A stretch of DNA of 64,000 bases from Balneolaceae bacterium. GTDB taxonomy: Bacteria > Bacteroidota > Rhodothermia > Balneolales > Balneolaceae. Each line of letters begins with the position of its first letter. The stretch's first letter is position 1. The notes under the pieces were generated by a model that saw nothing but the letters and a program-made list of their open reading frames with translations, had not been told where the DNA came from and did no database searches. Location of the stretch: the NCBI GenBank assembly GCA_006969905.1, contig CP030887.1:992001-1056000 (forward strand), read 5' to 3'. A program made the position numbers and the translations under genes. Below are positions 1-7,856 of this stretch, in pieces.

Positions 1-69
1 CAAGTTCGCCTGCCCCGCGTCCATAAACCTGTGGACAGGCGGGGAGTCCGCTTGAAACGCTTGTTATGT
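1..69 (-). repeat. attC site, truncated by the window edge
   Basis: This is the right-hand part of an integron attC site. It ends in the core GTTATGT at 63-69, preceded by the arm CCGCTTGAAACGC found in nearly every attC here. Its loop, with the inner hairpin around GTGGACAGGCGGGG, is the same type as in the attC sites ending at 3597 and 7383. The core matches ACATAAC at 1076-1082, so it is the attC of the 63-1082 cassette. Its left half lies outside the window, so the array extends further left. Confidence 0.9.
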
Positions 70-75
70 AACAAT

Positions 76-303
76 TTATTCGACTGGCACTGCCGATACC
101 ACTGAGTCTATAGGGAATTTCTCAGTAATTTTTTCACCTGATTCATTCTCATATTTTAATTGAAAAAAAATGTCTTTAGGTTTCTCAAATGACCCACATG
201 TTGGAATACCTATTAATTCTTCTCCAGTATTAAGAGTAATTTTGAATTCTCTTTTTGAAAGAACGTTTTTTAAAAAGAGCTCGTAATAATCAATTTCGGA
301 CAT
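76..303 (-). CDS. small hypothetical cassette protein (75 aa)
   Basis: This is the second gene of the two-gene cassette 63-1082. I chose the ATG at 301-303 over a TTG 12 bases upstream, because the ATG leaves a 4-nt gap to the preceding stop at 308 while the TTG would overlap it. The product is a soluble acidic protein with no signal peptide or membrane segment. Residues around TLNTGEELIGIPTCGSF look like a small beta-barrel segment, but I do not recognise a family. The stop lies 7 bases from the attC core, as is usual for cassettes. Confidence 0.65.
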   Translation of the reverse strand: MSEIDYYELFLKNVLSKREFKITLNTGEELIGIPTCGSFEKPKDIFFQLKYENESGEKITEKFPIDSVVSAVPVE

Positions 304-307
304 GTTA

Positions 308-1063
308 TTAATCAATTTTATGTAGGGGTAAATTTCTTAAATGCTTTTGCAATCTTTTAGCCATAGGACGTAAGGTTAAAAAAGTAATAGAACCAGAAAT
401 GAATCCTCCAAGAACCGGAATGGCTTTTCCAATTTGTTTTGCAAATGTTTCCTTAGTCAATTTTACGCCAATCCATTTTGCAATTTGTTTTGATATGTTA
501 TAGACAGCATATTTTGTTAAAGCATATTTGGGTAATCTTTTTACGACTTCTTTTGCAAACTCTTCAGCTAATTTTGCAACAGCTTTATTAGCTCCATTTG
601 CACCCATCATTACACCTAAAAATAGTGTGATCTTGAGTAGAGTTTCTTCATCCACACTATTTATTTCCTCATCATCAAATAAGTCAGGCCATCCATACAA
701 ATAGAGGAGTTTTTGACACAAAACTACTGTATGGAAAAAATATTGAGTAATATCTGCGGGTATAGTTCCCACTATCCACCAACTTCCCGGTAGCCCAGCA
801 GCAAAAGAAGTAGAAGTACAAATAGTTACATGAAAATTGATACTACCTTTTGCTACACGTTCAATAATTTTTGAATCGATTCCTGCCTTTTTGGGAGTAG
901 ATTCAACTGCTTCAATAATTACTTCTTCTTCCAAATGCGGTCGAAGAGTGTCTTTTAAAAATAAAGCACGGTTTACTCTTGCGCCTGGTATAGACAGAAC
1001 TTTTCTGACAATGTCGAACCATACATTTTCTTTTCCTTCAGGATTGTTTTGCCCCATAGCCAT
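308..1063 (-). CDS. EcsC-like cassette protein (251 aa)
   Basis: This is the first gene of the cassette bounded by the attC sites ending at 69 and starting at 1076. The central segment with GLPGSWWIVGTIPADITQYF followed by QKLLYLYGWPDL resembles the EcsC family, whose members carry a GlpG...PAD...YGw signature; their biochemical role is unclear. Helical, mildly hydrophobic stretches (about residues 85-120, 145-170 and 215-235, the last Gly-rich) suggest membrane association. It is too long to be a fragment. The family call rests on pattern recall only. It is co-directional with, and 4 nt from, the small gene after it. Confidence 0.6.
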   Translation of the reverse strand: MAMGQNNPEGKENVWFDIVRKVLSIPGARVNRALFLKDTLRPHLEEEVIIEAVESTPKKAGIDSKIIERVAKGSINFHVTICTSTSFAAGLPGSWWIVGTIPADITQYFFHTVVLCQKLLYLYGWPDLFDDEEINSVDEETLLKITLFLGVMMGANGANKAVAKLAEEFAKEVVKRLPKYALTKYAVYNISKQIAKWIGVKLTKETFAKQIGKAIPVLGGFISGSITFLTLRPMAKRLQKHLRNLPLHKID

Positions 1064-1075
1064 GATTTAATTGTT

Positions 1076-1208
1076 ACATAACGGCCTGCGGTTTAACCGG
1101 CTTGGCCTCTTTGACTGGGAATGTAATTAAAACTCTGAATTTCTTTTAACCACCGAATTTTTGAACCGGCAAACAGCGGCCAAGTCCGCGTTGAAACCGT
1201 TGTTAGGT
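1076..1208 (-). repeat. attC site, divergent type (133 bp)
   Basis: The ends are ACATAAC (1076-1082) and GTTAGGT (1202-1208). The inner arms GGCCTGCGGTTTAACCGGC and GCGTTGAAACCG are complementary in attC fashion, but they differ from the GGCGTTTAAGCGG / CCGCTTGAAACGC arms shared by all other sites in this array. The inner box CTTGGCC pairs with GGCCAAG. It belongs to the 1203-2828 cassette, because GTTAGGTTGCA at 1202 matches TGCAACCTAAC at 2818-2828. Confidence 0.88.
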
Positions 1209-1213
1209 TGCAT

Positions 1214-2431
1214 CTATTCTACTTTATCCGAATTGCCAAGGGATAGAAAATTCTTTAAAAAGCTAAATTGAGTTGTTAATGCGAGCTTTAGCAACTCAGT
1301 GAAATTAGTTTCTGAAAGTTCTCCAATCGATCTTAAGGTAAATGCGCCAATTATAACAAATAAAACTTCGATTGTTGTTATTGCTAGAATTACTTGCCAC
1401 CAGTTAAAGTCAGATGAAATAATTGCATATACAATTATAGCAATTATTATGAGCGCGAATAAGAAAAACCCACCACTCAACCAAAGTTTGACTGGTTTTT
1501 CAGAGGTTATGTCATGTTTAGCTTTCACTTCTTTATACCTCTCTAAATCTGCATTTTTCATTATGATTTTAACATATTCATCATTTTCAAAATAGAGATA
1601 TAGTTTATCCCAAAGAGAATGATTCTTTTTTAAAAAATCAGTTGCAATTTTTTCCATGTGTTCAGCACCCTCTTGATATTGTAGCCATTCTGGGTTTTTG
1701 TCAAATGCATCTCTTGATAACTTTGAAGCTTCCAAAGTATGTTTAATTAAAGTAATTGCTTCATTGTCCGATAGCTCAGTGACCCCAGCTCTTTTCTTTC
1801 CTCTCGATAATTGAAGCTTTGCCATAGATGAAGCGATATTCGCATTCATTCCAATATAATTTCCTAAAGCTATTCTCTCATAGATTGGTTTAAGGTTTTC
1901 AGCTTTTGATAATTCTATTGATTCTTTAAAAAATCTTGAAGCTTTTCTATAATAGTCGAGGGCTTCGATTGGCTTATCTTCATCCCAATATTCTCTTCCC
2001 TTAGCGCCTATTTTTTGGGCTTGAATAGACTTCTCCATGTAAATCCATTCATCTTTAAAGGACAATAAATAATTTATGACGTTATTTTTATCACAAAATT
2101 CTTCACGATTTTTTATTAGTTCTATTGCCTTGCTAATAGCAGCGAGCCCTTCATTGTAATATTTGATTGATTGATTCTGGTCTCTTTTTTCATACCAATA
2201 AATACCTTTGCAAATATTCTCTTCAAAAACATAGTAATATCTAAAAGTACTCAACTGTAATTCATTACATGAGTCATCCTCTTCATCTATCATTTCTTGT
2301 GACAGTTTTGCTGCTTCTTCGAAACGACTTGCAGCTTCCAGATATGCATCTGAATCTCGGGTAGATTTCCGAGCTTTTTCCTTTAGCTTATGCCCCTTAT
2401 CAATTTTTTCTTTAATCTTTTTATGTTTCAC
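1214..2431 (-). CDS. helical repeat protein with two C-terminal membrane segments (405 aa)
   Basis: This is the second gene of a two-gene cassette. The start is GTG at 2429-2431, overlapping the TAG stop of the upstream gene by one base, which suggests coupled translation. Residues 1-310 are strongly helical and charged, with TPR-like stretches such as YLEAASRFEEAAKL and PIEALDYYRKASRFFKESI. Two hydrophobic segments follow at about residues 318-340 and 346-368, then a short C-terminal tail. The layout suggests a membrane-anchored cytoplasmic scaffold. I recognise no specific family. The partner gene also has one membrane helix, so the two may form a complex. Confidence 0.75.
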   Translation of the reverse strand: MKHKKIKEKIDKGHKLKEKARKSTRDSDAYLEAASRFEEAAKLSQEMIDEEDDSCNELQLSTFRYYYVFEENICKGIYWYEKRDQNQSIKYYNEGLAAISKAIELIKNREEFCDKNNVINYLLSFKDEWIYMEKSIQAQKIGAKGREYWDEDKPIEALDYYRKASRFFKESIELSKAENLKPIYERIALGNYIGMNANIASSMAKLQLSRGKKRAGVTELSDNEAITLIKHTLEASKLSRDAFDKNPEWLQYQEGAEHMEKIATDFLKKNHSLWDKLYLYFENDEYVKIIMKNADLERYKEVKAKHDITSEKPVKLWLSGGFFLFALIIIAIIVYAIISSDFNWWQVILAITTIEVLFVIIGAFTLRSIGELSETNFTELLKLALTTQFSFLKNFLSLGNSDKVE

Positions 2432-2805
2432 TAAGCAATTTTATTTATTGGGTTTTTTGATATTAACCCCCAAACTTCATCACTATTTTGTTTTTCTTTT
2501 TCCGATGACCTTGCACCGGCTTCTATTAACAACCTTCTTGTTGTCTCTTCGTCTGCGCCGATGACTCTGCTCAAAGTTGATAAGTTTCTCCACTGTTTTG
2601 CTTCAAGCATATCTTTTAGAAGGCTTATTCTTTTTTTATCGAATGCTGAATCTTTTTTAGTTCTAAGCCAGTGGAGTATGATATTACCAATAATTGTTAT
2701 TGCTGAACCAACAATTGCACCAATTAGACCAATTATCGCAATCCAAAATTGATTGTCTCGAAGTACTTGTTCAGCAATTTGTTCTGCTAGTTCAGTTTCA
2801 TTCAT
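2431..2805 (-). CDS. small membrane protein (124 aa)
   Basis: This is the first gene of the cassette 1203-2828. A single hydrophobic segment (about residues 21-46, with IGLIGAIVGSAITIIGNII) is followed by a basic stretch (LRTKKDSAFDKKR) and a soluble helical C-terminus. That tail contains an HTH-like phrase, NLSTLSRVIGADEETTRRLLIEAGA, reminiscent of small winged-helix segments. The basic residues after the helix predict a cytoplasmic C-terminus. The gene ends one base inside the next start codon. No family is recognised. Confidence 0.7.
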   Translation of the reverse strand: MNETELAEQIAEQVLRDNQFWIAIIGLIGAIVGSAITIIGNIILHWLRTKKDSAFDKKRISLLKDMLEAKQWRNLSTLSRVIGADEETTRRLLIEAGARSSEKEKQNSDEVWGLISKNPINKIA

Positions 2806-2821
2806 GATAGTTGATTGTGCA

Positions 2822-2933
2822 ACCTAACGACCCAGCGTTTAAGCGGCACATTACAATTTAGGATTTTAGTTTAAGTTTCGAAATGAGCTTGCACTGAACT
2901 TGATTCAGTGTCCGCTTGAAACGCTTGTTATAA
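2822..2933 (-). repeat. attC site (112 bp)
   Basis: The ends are ACCTAAC (2822-2828) and GTTATAA (2927-2933), with inner arms CCAGCGTTTAAGCGG and CCGCTTGAAACGC. The loop, with a nested stem CACTGAA / TTCAGTG, is unlike the two common loop types of the array. The stop codon of the 2928-3458 gene lies inside the right core. Confidence 0.9.
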
Positions 2934-3458
2934 GTTGTCAATGGGGTCTAATTTTTTTGCTGATTTGATAATTAACAATACGATAATTGATAACCAAATT
3001 GCGATTCGAAGAATTTGAGTAAAAGGTAATTCTGTGATTGGAATACTAAGTTGGAGATAACTATTTATTGCTCCGGTAAGAAAGAGAATGCTAATTATGG
3101 CAGTGAAAACAAATGACTTTTGTTTTCTTCTGTGTAAAGATACTCCAGTAAGAAGAGTGATTAACCCAATTAACATGCCTAAGATTGAGCCTGCAATATC
3201 ATAGGAAAATTCTGCGAACAAAAGCTCTTGCAGTCCTAATACAATAAGTCTAATTCCAACAAAAATTATCCAACCTGCAGCAATAGAAAAAAACTTCCAA
3301 AAAAGATTACCCGTTTGATTGACTACTAGGTAAACGAGCAGACACAGGAAACATAACCAGCCGAGTATATTTGCTGGATTTTCTTCAGAGATACTTAAAA
3401 CACCGCTCGCAATAGCTAACAGGTAGGGAATTGTGAGTTTTAACTTTTCGATCATCAA
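2928..3458 (-). CDS. multi-pass membrane protein of unknown function (176 aa)
   Basis: This is the single gene of the cassette 2928-3475. It is hydrophobic throughout, with about five predicted membrane helices (roughly residues 8-22, 30-48, 55-75, 85-105, 115-135 and 145-165; the first may be short). There is no cleavable signal or recognisable catalytic motif. Its TAA stop (2928-2930) lies within the attC core GTTATAA, so the end of the coding region and the recombination site overlap. The function is unknown. Confidence 0.75.
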   Translation of the reverse strand: MMIEKLKLTIPYLLAIASGVLSISEENPANILGWLCFLCLLVYLVVNQTGNLFWKFFSIAAGWIIFVGIRLIVLGLQELLFAEFSYDIAGSILGMLIGLITLLTGVSLHRRKQKSFVFTAIISILFLTGAINSYLQLSIPITELPFTQILRIAIWLSIIVLLIIKSAKKLDPIDNL

Positions 3459-3468
3459 TTAAAGAAAC

Positions 3469-3597
3469 TTATAACGACCCGGCGTTTAAGCGGCGAGCCG
3501 TATTTGATTTATGTTAATGGCGCTGAGCCAAGTTCGCCTGCCCCGCGTCCATAAACCTGTGGACAGGCGGGGAGTCCGCTTGAAACGCTTGTTAGCA
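3469..3597 (-). repeat. attC site (129 bp)
   Basis: The ends are TTATAAC (3469-3475) and GTTAGCA (3591-3597), with standard inner arms. Its loop, with CCTGCCCCGCGTCC pairing GGACAGGCGGGG, is almost identical to those of the truncated attC at 1-69 and the attC at 7255-7383. Confidence 0.92.
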
Positions 3598-3604
3598 GTA
3601 CGGT

Positions 3605-4432
3605 TTATTGTTCGAAGTAAGTGTACTTTTTGCTCCATCGCAATTCATCTTTATGATTAAAAAGTTTTGATTCACTTTTTCTTCCAAGAGAATCAAATGC
3701 AACTTCATATCTATTATTGTTAACATTAAAAGCTACATTTTCAGCTAATTCTTCTGGCCCGGATTCGAGAGTTTTACTAAAAAGTTTTTCATCCTCGCTA
3801 TAGCGATGAGTGATAAACCTGTAATTATCTTCATGCCAGTATTCAATTTTTTCTAGTAAATCTCTTGAATTGTAAGAATAAGAGCCTGTCCAAATTGTGT
3901 CTTGATTCCTTGTTTGGTACTCCGTTTTAATTAAATCATTTTCATATTTATAATGGCTCCAATATTCAAAATCCTCACCATAAACATCTGTACCGCTATT
4001 CGTCATTTCACGAATGAGTTGATTAAAGGCGTTATAGAATTTGGTTTGAATAAAGCTGATCGTATCTATGTTTACAAGGCTATCATTGGTGGTGTATGAA
4101 CCAATATTGTTTCCAGAATTGTCGTAAATCAATAATTCTCTTATTCCAACTTCGCAGTTATACATCCTACAATGAAAAATTTCATTTAAAACACCAAGGG
4201 AATCGTATTTCAGTTTAGTTCGATACTCATGAGCTACTGACTCTATTAGTTTGTAATTATCATCGTAATATTCGTAAGAATCCCTAGAATGACCGTTTTC
4301 AAAAGTAGTTTCAATTTTAATACCGTGATCATATGCAATCCTTTGGCTTAAATCAGGTGTGGAAGAATCAGGCTCACAAAAAGTGCAGACAAGAAAAAGG
4401 GTAACTAATAGAAATGGAATGATGTATTTCAT
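3605..4432 (-). CDS. lipoprotein with YD-like repeats (275 aa)
   Basis: This is the single gene of the cassette 3592-4458. A hydrophobic N-terminus ending LVCTFC is a probable lipobox, which predicts an envelope lipoprotein. The body contains spaced repeats of the form Y/F-D-S-L-G or Y-N-S-R-D-L followed by a beta-strand pattern (YDSLGVLNEI, YNSRDLLEKIEYW, FDSLGRKSESKLF). These resemble degenerate YD/RHS-type repeats, which form beta-rich shells in larger proteins. No toxin or protease domain is visible. A role at the cell surface is inferred. Confidence 0.75.
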   Translation of the reverse strand: MKYIIPFLLVTLFLVCTFCEPDSSTPDLSQRIAYDHGIKIETTFENGHSRDSYEYYDDNYKLIESVAHEYRTKLKYDSLGVLNEIFHCRMYNCEVGIRELLIYDNSGNNIGSYTTNDSLVNIDTISFIQTKFYNAFNQLIREMTNSGTDVYGEDFEYWSHYKYENDLIKTEYQTRNQDTIWTGSYSYNSRDLLEKIEYWHEDNYRFITHRYSEDEKLFSKTLESGPEELAENVAFNVNNNRYEVAFDSLGRKSESKLFNHKDELRWSKKYTYFEQ

Positions 4433-4451
4433 TTTCCTTTACGAGTAGTAC

Positions 4452-4575
4452 TGCTAACGACCCAGCGTTTAAGCGGCGCAGGTTCTGGTTTTTTGTAGAA
4501 GTAACGGATTAATTTTATTGCCCACAAGCTTTCCATCGAACCCTACCTGCGTCCGACTTGAAACGCTTGTTATAC
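4452..4575 (-). repeat. attC site (124 bp)
   Basis: The ends are TGCTAAC (4452-4458) and GTTATAC (4569-4575). Its loop begins GCAGGT and ends ACCTGC, with the internal phrase ATTGCCCACAAGCTTTCC. The same loop recurs in the attC sites ending at 5042, 6819 and 7852. Confidence 0.92.
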
Positions 4576-4898
4576 TACCAGTTTTCTGTAATTGAAACCA
4601 AAGAGTCATTTTCAAACTCGAAGTAGATTCCTTCATAAATAACTTTGTTTTCTTCCTCGACTATAAATCCATCAGGATACTTTTGGCGGAGTAAAAAGAG
4701 AACATCTTTTTTTGAATAATCTTGAGCACCTTCAACAATTAAGTCACCAAGAATGCCAATTACTTGTTCCTGTTTTTCATATGAATCTTGCTGATAGGTC
4801 AGACTTACACCAGAATCAAGAGATTTATAAAGCCAGAAAAGATTGGTAACAACCAAAAGAACTAAAGAGGAGAAGAACAAAGTTTTCCAGTTTTTCAT
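4575..4898 (-). CDS. small anchored protein (107 aa)
   Basis: This is the single gene of the cassette 4570-4925. An N-terminal hydrophobic helix (residues about 7-25, LFFSSLVLLVVTNLFWLY) without a clear cleavage site suggests a membrane anchor with an external soluble domain of about 80 residues. Its TAG stop at 4575-4577 overlaps the attC core. The C-terminus ends in a beta-like pattern (VIYEGIYFEFENDSLVSI). No family is recognised. Confidence 0.7.
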   Translation of the reverse strand: MKNWKTLFFSSLVLLVVTNLFWLYKSLDSGVSLTYQQDSYEKQEQVIGILGDLIVEGAQDYSKKDVLFLLRQKYPDGFIVEEENKVIYEGIYFEFENDSLVSITENW

Positions 4899-4918
4899 GA
4901 GCTCTTTTTGGTTAGGTA

Positions 4919-5042
4919 GTATAACGACCCGGCGTTTAAGCGGCGCAGGTTCTCGGTTTTAATTGAAGTAACTGAATATTTTTATTGCCCACAAGCTTTC
5001 CTACAAACCCTACCCGCGTCCGACTTGAAACGCTTGTTATGT
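4919..5042 (-). repeat. attC site (124 bp)
   Basis: The ends are GTATAAC (4919-4925) and GTTATGT (5036-5042), with standard inner arms. The loop is of the GCAGGT...CCCACAAGCTTTCC type but has drifted: the end of its loop reads ACCCGC where its relatives read ACCTGC. Confidence 0.92.
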
Positions 5043-5049
5043 TTAATAT

Positions 5050-5958
5050 TTACTTGTTTGTGGCGTATCTTTTTAATAGTTCTTCTGAACTTGAAAATAT
5101 CTGTTCAAGAGAAAATGAGATCAACTTTTGATTGTAATCTTCAACATCTTCTTCCGAAAGTTCTATAGAAGAGTCTTTAACATCTTGTGAAACCAAAATT
5201 GCTAGTTTAGGAGAAATGGGGTAGTAAAACTCTAATTTTTCCGGTGCTTGATTTGTGGGAGTATTGTGCGCCTGAATATTGATAATTGGTTGATCTGATG
5301 TTAAAAACTCTAAATCGGTATTATTTTCAAGAAATGTAATAGTTCTAAAGTCAGGGCTTGCAAACATGTTGAATGCTATGGTTGTAGTTGAAATGTGGAT
5401 TAAAGCACCAATGCAATTCTCCACATTAATACTTTTGGTAGAGCCTGCATTATTCAAAAGTCTTTCCCTCATACTTTTTGTTCGAAGGTATTGAGCAACC
5501 AAATAGACTAAAAATTTGCCTCGATCTTCCTCATTTTCGAAAAATGAAGAATCTTTCTCTAGTAATTTTTCAATGTAATCAATTGATTGATTTTCGATGA
5601 AATTATGGGAATCCTCATTTAAGTTTTTGACTAGTTGATTAATGTTTTCTTCTAATTTTTCAGTCAAGCTTCCTTCCTTTTTTACCATTTTCTCAAACCT
5701 GTGAACAAACGAAAATAAATCTACCCATTTGAGGTTTGCTTCACGAATTATGCCTGACGAGATGGATTCCACAAAATTCTGCAAAAAGAGGATATCATTC
5801 TTTGATAGCTTTTTGATCTCATAAAAATACTTTTCTTGGGCAATATTCATTAGACCTGTATTGAATATTTTACCCTCTCTAAGACACCATATTTTGTTCT
5901 CTGTTGTCCAAGGAGTAAGATATTTTCTCCAAACGTAATGCTGTCTTTTTTTAATCAC
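5050..5958 (-). CDS. DUF4238-like protein (302 aa)
   Basis: This is the single gene of the cassette 5037-5987. The N-terminus RQHYVWRKYLTPWT matches the opening signature of DUF4238 (a His-Tyr-Val motif near residue 7, followed by a hydrophobic Leu-containing helix). The later phrase DLEFLTSDQPIINI also fits that family's conserved SDxP segment. DUF4238 proteins are soluble, of unknown activity, and are often found in accessory regions. The start is GTG at 5956-5958. No signal peptide is seen. The family call is from memory of the signature; the function is not known. Confidence 0.75.
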   Translation of the reverse strand: MIKKRQHYVWRKYLTPWTTENKIWCLREGKIFNTGLMNIAQEKYFYEIKKLSKNDILFLQNFVESISSGIIREANLKWVDLFSFVHRFEKMVKKEGSLTEKLEENINQLVKNLNEDSHNFIENQSIDYIEKLLEKDSSFFENEEDRGKFLVYLVAQYLRTKSMRERLLNNAGSTKSINVENCIGALIHISTTTIAFNMFASPDFRTITFLENNTDLEFLTSDQPIINIQAHNTPTNQAPEKLEFYYPISPKLAILVSQDVKDSSIELSEEDVEDYNQKLISFSLEQIFSSSEELLKRYATNK

Positions 5959-5980
5959 TTTAGAGGCATTTAAGAATTAA

Positions 5981-6070
5981 ACATAACGACCCGGCGTTTA
6001 AGCGGCGAGTCTGGGGTTTGAAATTAAAGACCCGAACCGCGTTCGAGTCCGCTTGAAACGCTTGTTATGC
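5981..6070 (-). repeat. attC site, short (90 bp)
   Basis: The ends are ACATAAC (5981-5987) and GTTATGC (6064-6070). The inner arms are the common type, but the loop is short (GAGTCTGGGG...CGCGTTCGAGTCC) and unlike the other loops. Confidence 0.92.
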
Positions 6071-6083
6071 AAACGATACATGG

Positions 6084-6674
6084 TTACTTGATCCCTAAGT
6101 CTTTTCTCATTTGCAGTTCAAGTTCATTTTTAGTTTGAATTAAGTTTTCACCCACTGATACTAACCTTTGATTTTGTGATGCATCAAAATTCTGGAAATT
6201 TTGAATATCTATCGTTTCAAAAACTTCACTCAATAGGTCTATTTGTGATTTTGCAAGATCACGATATTTGTCAAGAATCATCAACGTTTTTTCCGAAGCG
6301 ATGAATCTAAGTTTTTGGAGCTCTTGTTCAGATTGTGATATTGTTTTGGAGGCTTTTATAGTTACTTCACTTGTAGCTTTTTGAAGCTCAATGATTAGTT
6401 GATCAGAAGATTCTGGATCTCGTAAAACCTGTATCAAAAAATTTGTAATTGTTGGTCCAATAAATTCCTGAAAATCTATCATTAACCTCTCATTTATATC
6501 ATCTATTTTTTGAAAATAATCATTGTATATCTGTAATCTGTTTTCAAAAACTACGCTCTTCTTTTTTTGTTTAAAGGCAACAATTGATTGCCAAATGGCA
6601 ATAACCCAACCTAGAAATGCCAAAGCAATTGTGATTTGATAATCAGTTTGAAGTGAATTCCAAAAATCAATCAT
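6084..6674 (-). CDS. membrane-anchored coiled-coil protein (196 aa)
   Basis: This is the single gene of the cassette 6065-6702. One hydrophobic helix at about residues 14-32 (ITIALAFLGWVIAIWQSIVAF) is followed by a basic KQKKK, which predicts an inside C-terminus. A long helical domain (about 35-196) follows, with heptad-like spacing and two clusters of Gln/Glu/Leu. The layout resembles small phage- or cassette-borne membrane proteins of unknown function. No enzymatic motif is seen. Confidence 0.72.
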   Translation of the reverse strand: MIDFWNSLQTDYQITIALAFLGWVIAIWQSIVAFKQKKKSVVFENRLQIYNDYFQKIDDINERLMIDFQEFIGPTITNFLIQVLRDPESSDQLIIELQKATSEVTIKASKTISQSEQELQKLRFIASEKTLMILDKYRDLAKSQIDLLSEVFETIDIQNFQNFDASQNQRLVSVGENLIQTKNELELQMRKDLGIK

Positions 6675-6695
6675 CTAAGTTTTGGTTATTAGTTT

Positions 6696-6819
6696 GCATA
6701 ACGACCCAGCGTTTAAGCGGCGCAGGTCTTCGGTTTTTGTTGAAGTAACGGATTAATTTTATTGCTCACAAGCTTTCCAGCGAACCCTACCTGCGTCCGA
6801 CTTGAAACGCTTGTTATAC
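6696..6819 (-). repeat. attC site (124 bp)
   Basis: The ends are GCATAAC (6696-6702) and GTTATAC (6813-6819). The loop is nearly the same as that of the attC at 4452-4575 (GCAGGT...GAAGTAACGGATTAATTTT). Confidence 0.92.
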
Positions 6820-6823
6820 CACA

Positions 6824-7237
6824 CTAGTCGAGTTGAATTGTACAGGGACTGAGAGTGATTACTACGCTATCAATTTTATTGCTATCTCGAAAATAATATT
6901 GATTATCAAAACCGATATAAGTTAAAAGTACAGTATCCATTTTTGTGCTATTTATCCAAAAATTGCCATTTGAATCCGTTCTACCAGAAGTGATTTCAGG
7001 ATTTTTACCGTACCTAATTACTGTATTTGGTAAGAAAATTTGATCAGATGAATCGATAACAGTAACCCAGAATCCAGTTGGGTTATTTGATTCAAAGGTT
7101 TTGTATGAGTCTTGGGGGCTAATGTAATCAAAAGAACAATCAGTCCATGAACCACCAAAATTCTTAGGTTCCTTATTCAGTACCCAGCTACATCCATAGG
7201 AAAAGAACAAAAGAATTATGAGTGATTTATATTTCAA
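6824..7237 (-). CDS. lipoprotein with carboxypeptidase-regulatory-like fold (137 aa)
   Basis: This is the single gene of the cassette 6814-7261. The N-terminus LIILLFFSYGCSW carries a lipobox with Cys at residue 16. The segment from about residue 55 onwards (VTVIDSSDQIFLPNTVIRYG, then SGRTDSNGNFWI) has the pattern of a CarboxypepD regulatory-like beta-sandwich: a variable strand, then TDsnGnF, then hydrophobic strands ending LTYIGFDNQ. Such domains are common in Bacteroidota envelope proteins. It is probably anchored in the outer membrane. The precise role is unknown. Confidence 0.72.
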   Translation of the reverse strand: MKYKSLIILLFFSYGCSWVLNKEPKNFGGSWTDCSFDYISPQDSYKTFESNNPTGFWVTVIDSSDQIFLPNTVIRYGKNPEITSGRTDSNGNFWINSTKMDTVLLTYIGFDNQYYFRDSNKIDSVVITLSPCTIQLD

Positions 7238-7254
7238 TATCCTAGTGTTGTGTG

Positions 7255-7383
7255 GTATAACGACCCGGCGTTTAAGCGGCGAGCCGTGGTTGATTTATAT
7301 TAAAGGCGCGTAGCCAAGTTCGCCTGCCCCGCGTCCATAAACCTGTGGACAGGCGGGGAGTCCGCTTAAAACGCTTGTTAGGT
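7255..7383 (-). repeat. attC site (129 bp)
   Basis: The ends are GTATAAC (7255-7261) and GTTAGGT (7377-7383). The right arm carries one change (CCGCTTAAAACGC). The loop is the GTGGACAGGCGGGG type shared with the attC sites at 1-69 and 3469-3597. Confidence 0.92.
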
Positions 7384-7394
7384 TGGTAAAGCTT

Positions 7395-7685
7395 TTATTC
7401 TCGATCTACTTTTTCGCAACCTGGACAAGTTGTTCCATAGTCTTCTACAACTCTTTTTATCGTGTCGGTTAATTCATTTCTGTTTTTAAAAATCTCAGTT
7501 CTTGGATCGTTATTTGAATACATTGTATTAGCATATTTATAAGCTGATGTAAAATCTACTTCTCCTGTACTTATAGTATAACCATGAGCTTCGCATTCAT
7601 AAAGTAAGTCTGTTTTTTTAGCTATTTCGACTACTACGTGATGCATCTGTTCTTGTCTTTCTGCTTCTCTTTTTGCTTGTCCCAT
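7395..7685 (-). CDS. small soluble protein with CxxC motif (96 aa)
   Basis: This is the single gene of the cassette 7378-7735. It is hydrophilic, with no signal or membrane helix. The N-terminus MGQAKREAERQEQM is a charged helix. The C-terminus ends TTCPGCEKVDRE, where the CxxC pair with a third Cys near residue 31 could bind a metal. I do not recognise the family. It is one of the few cytoplasmic-looking products in this array. Confidence 0.7.
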   Translation of the reverse strand: MGQAKREAERQEQMHHVVVEIAKKTDLLYECEAHGYTISTGEVDFTSAYKYANTMYSNNDPRTEIFKNRNELTDTIKRVVEDYGTTCPGCEKVDRE

Positions 7686-7728
7686 TTTTCACCATTTAAG
7701 AATTGAGATTTAATTAAGAAATATTGCA

Positions 7729-7852
7729 ACCTAACGACCCGGCGTTTAAGCGGCGCAGGTTATCGATTTTAATTGAAGTAACTGAATTATTTTATTGCCC
7801 ACAAGCTTTCCAGCGAACCCTACCTGCGTCCGGCTTGAAACGCTTGTTATGT
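7729..7852 (-). repeat. attC site (124 bp), nearest to attI
   Basis: The ends are ACCTAAC (7729-7735) and GTTATGT (7846-7852). The loop is of the GCAGGT...CCCACAAGCTTTCC type. The core GTTATGTTGCAT matches ATGCAACATAAC at 8366-8377, which sets the first cassette of the array as 7847-8377. Confidence 0.92.
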
Positions 7853-7856
7853 TGCA

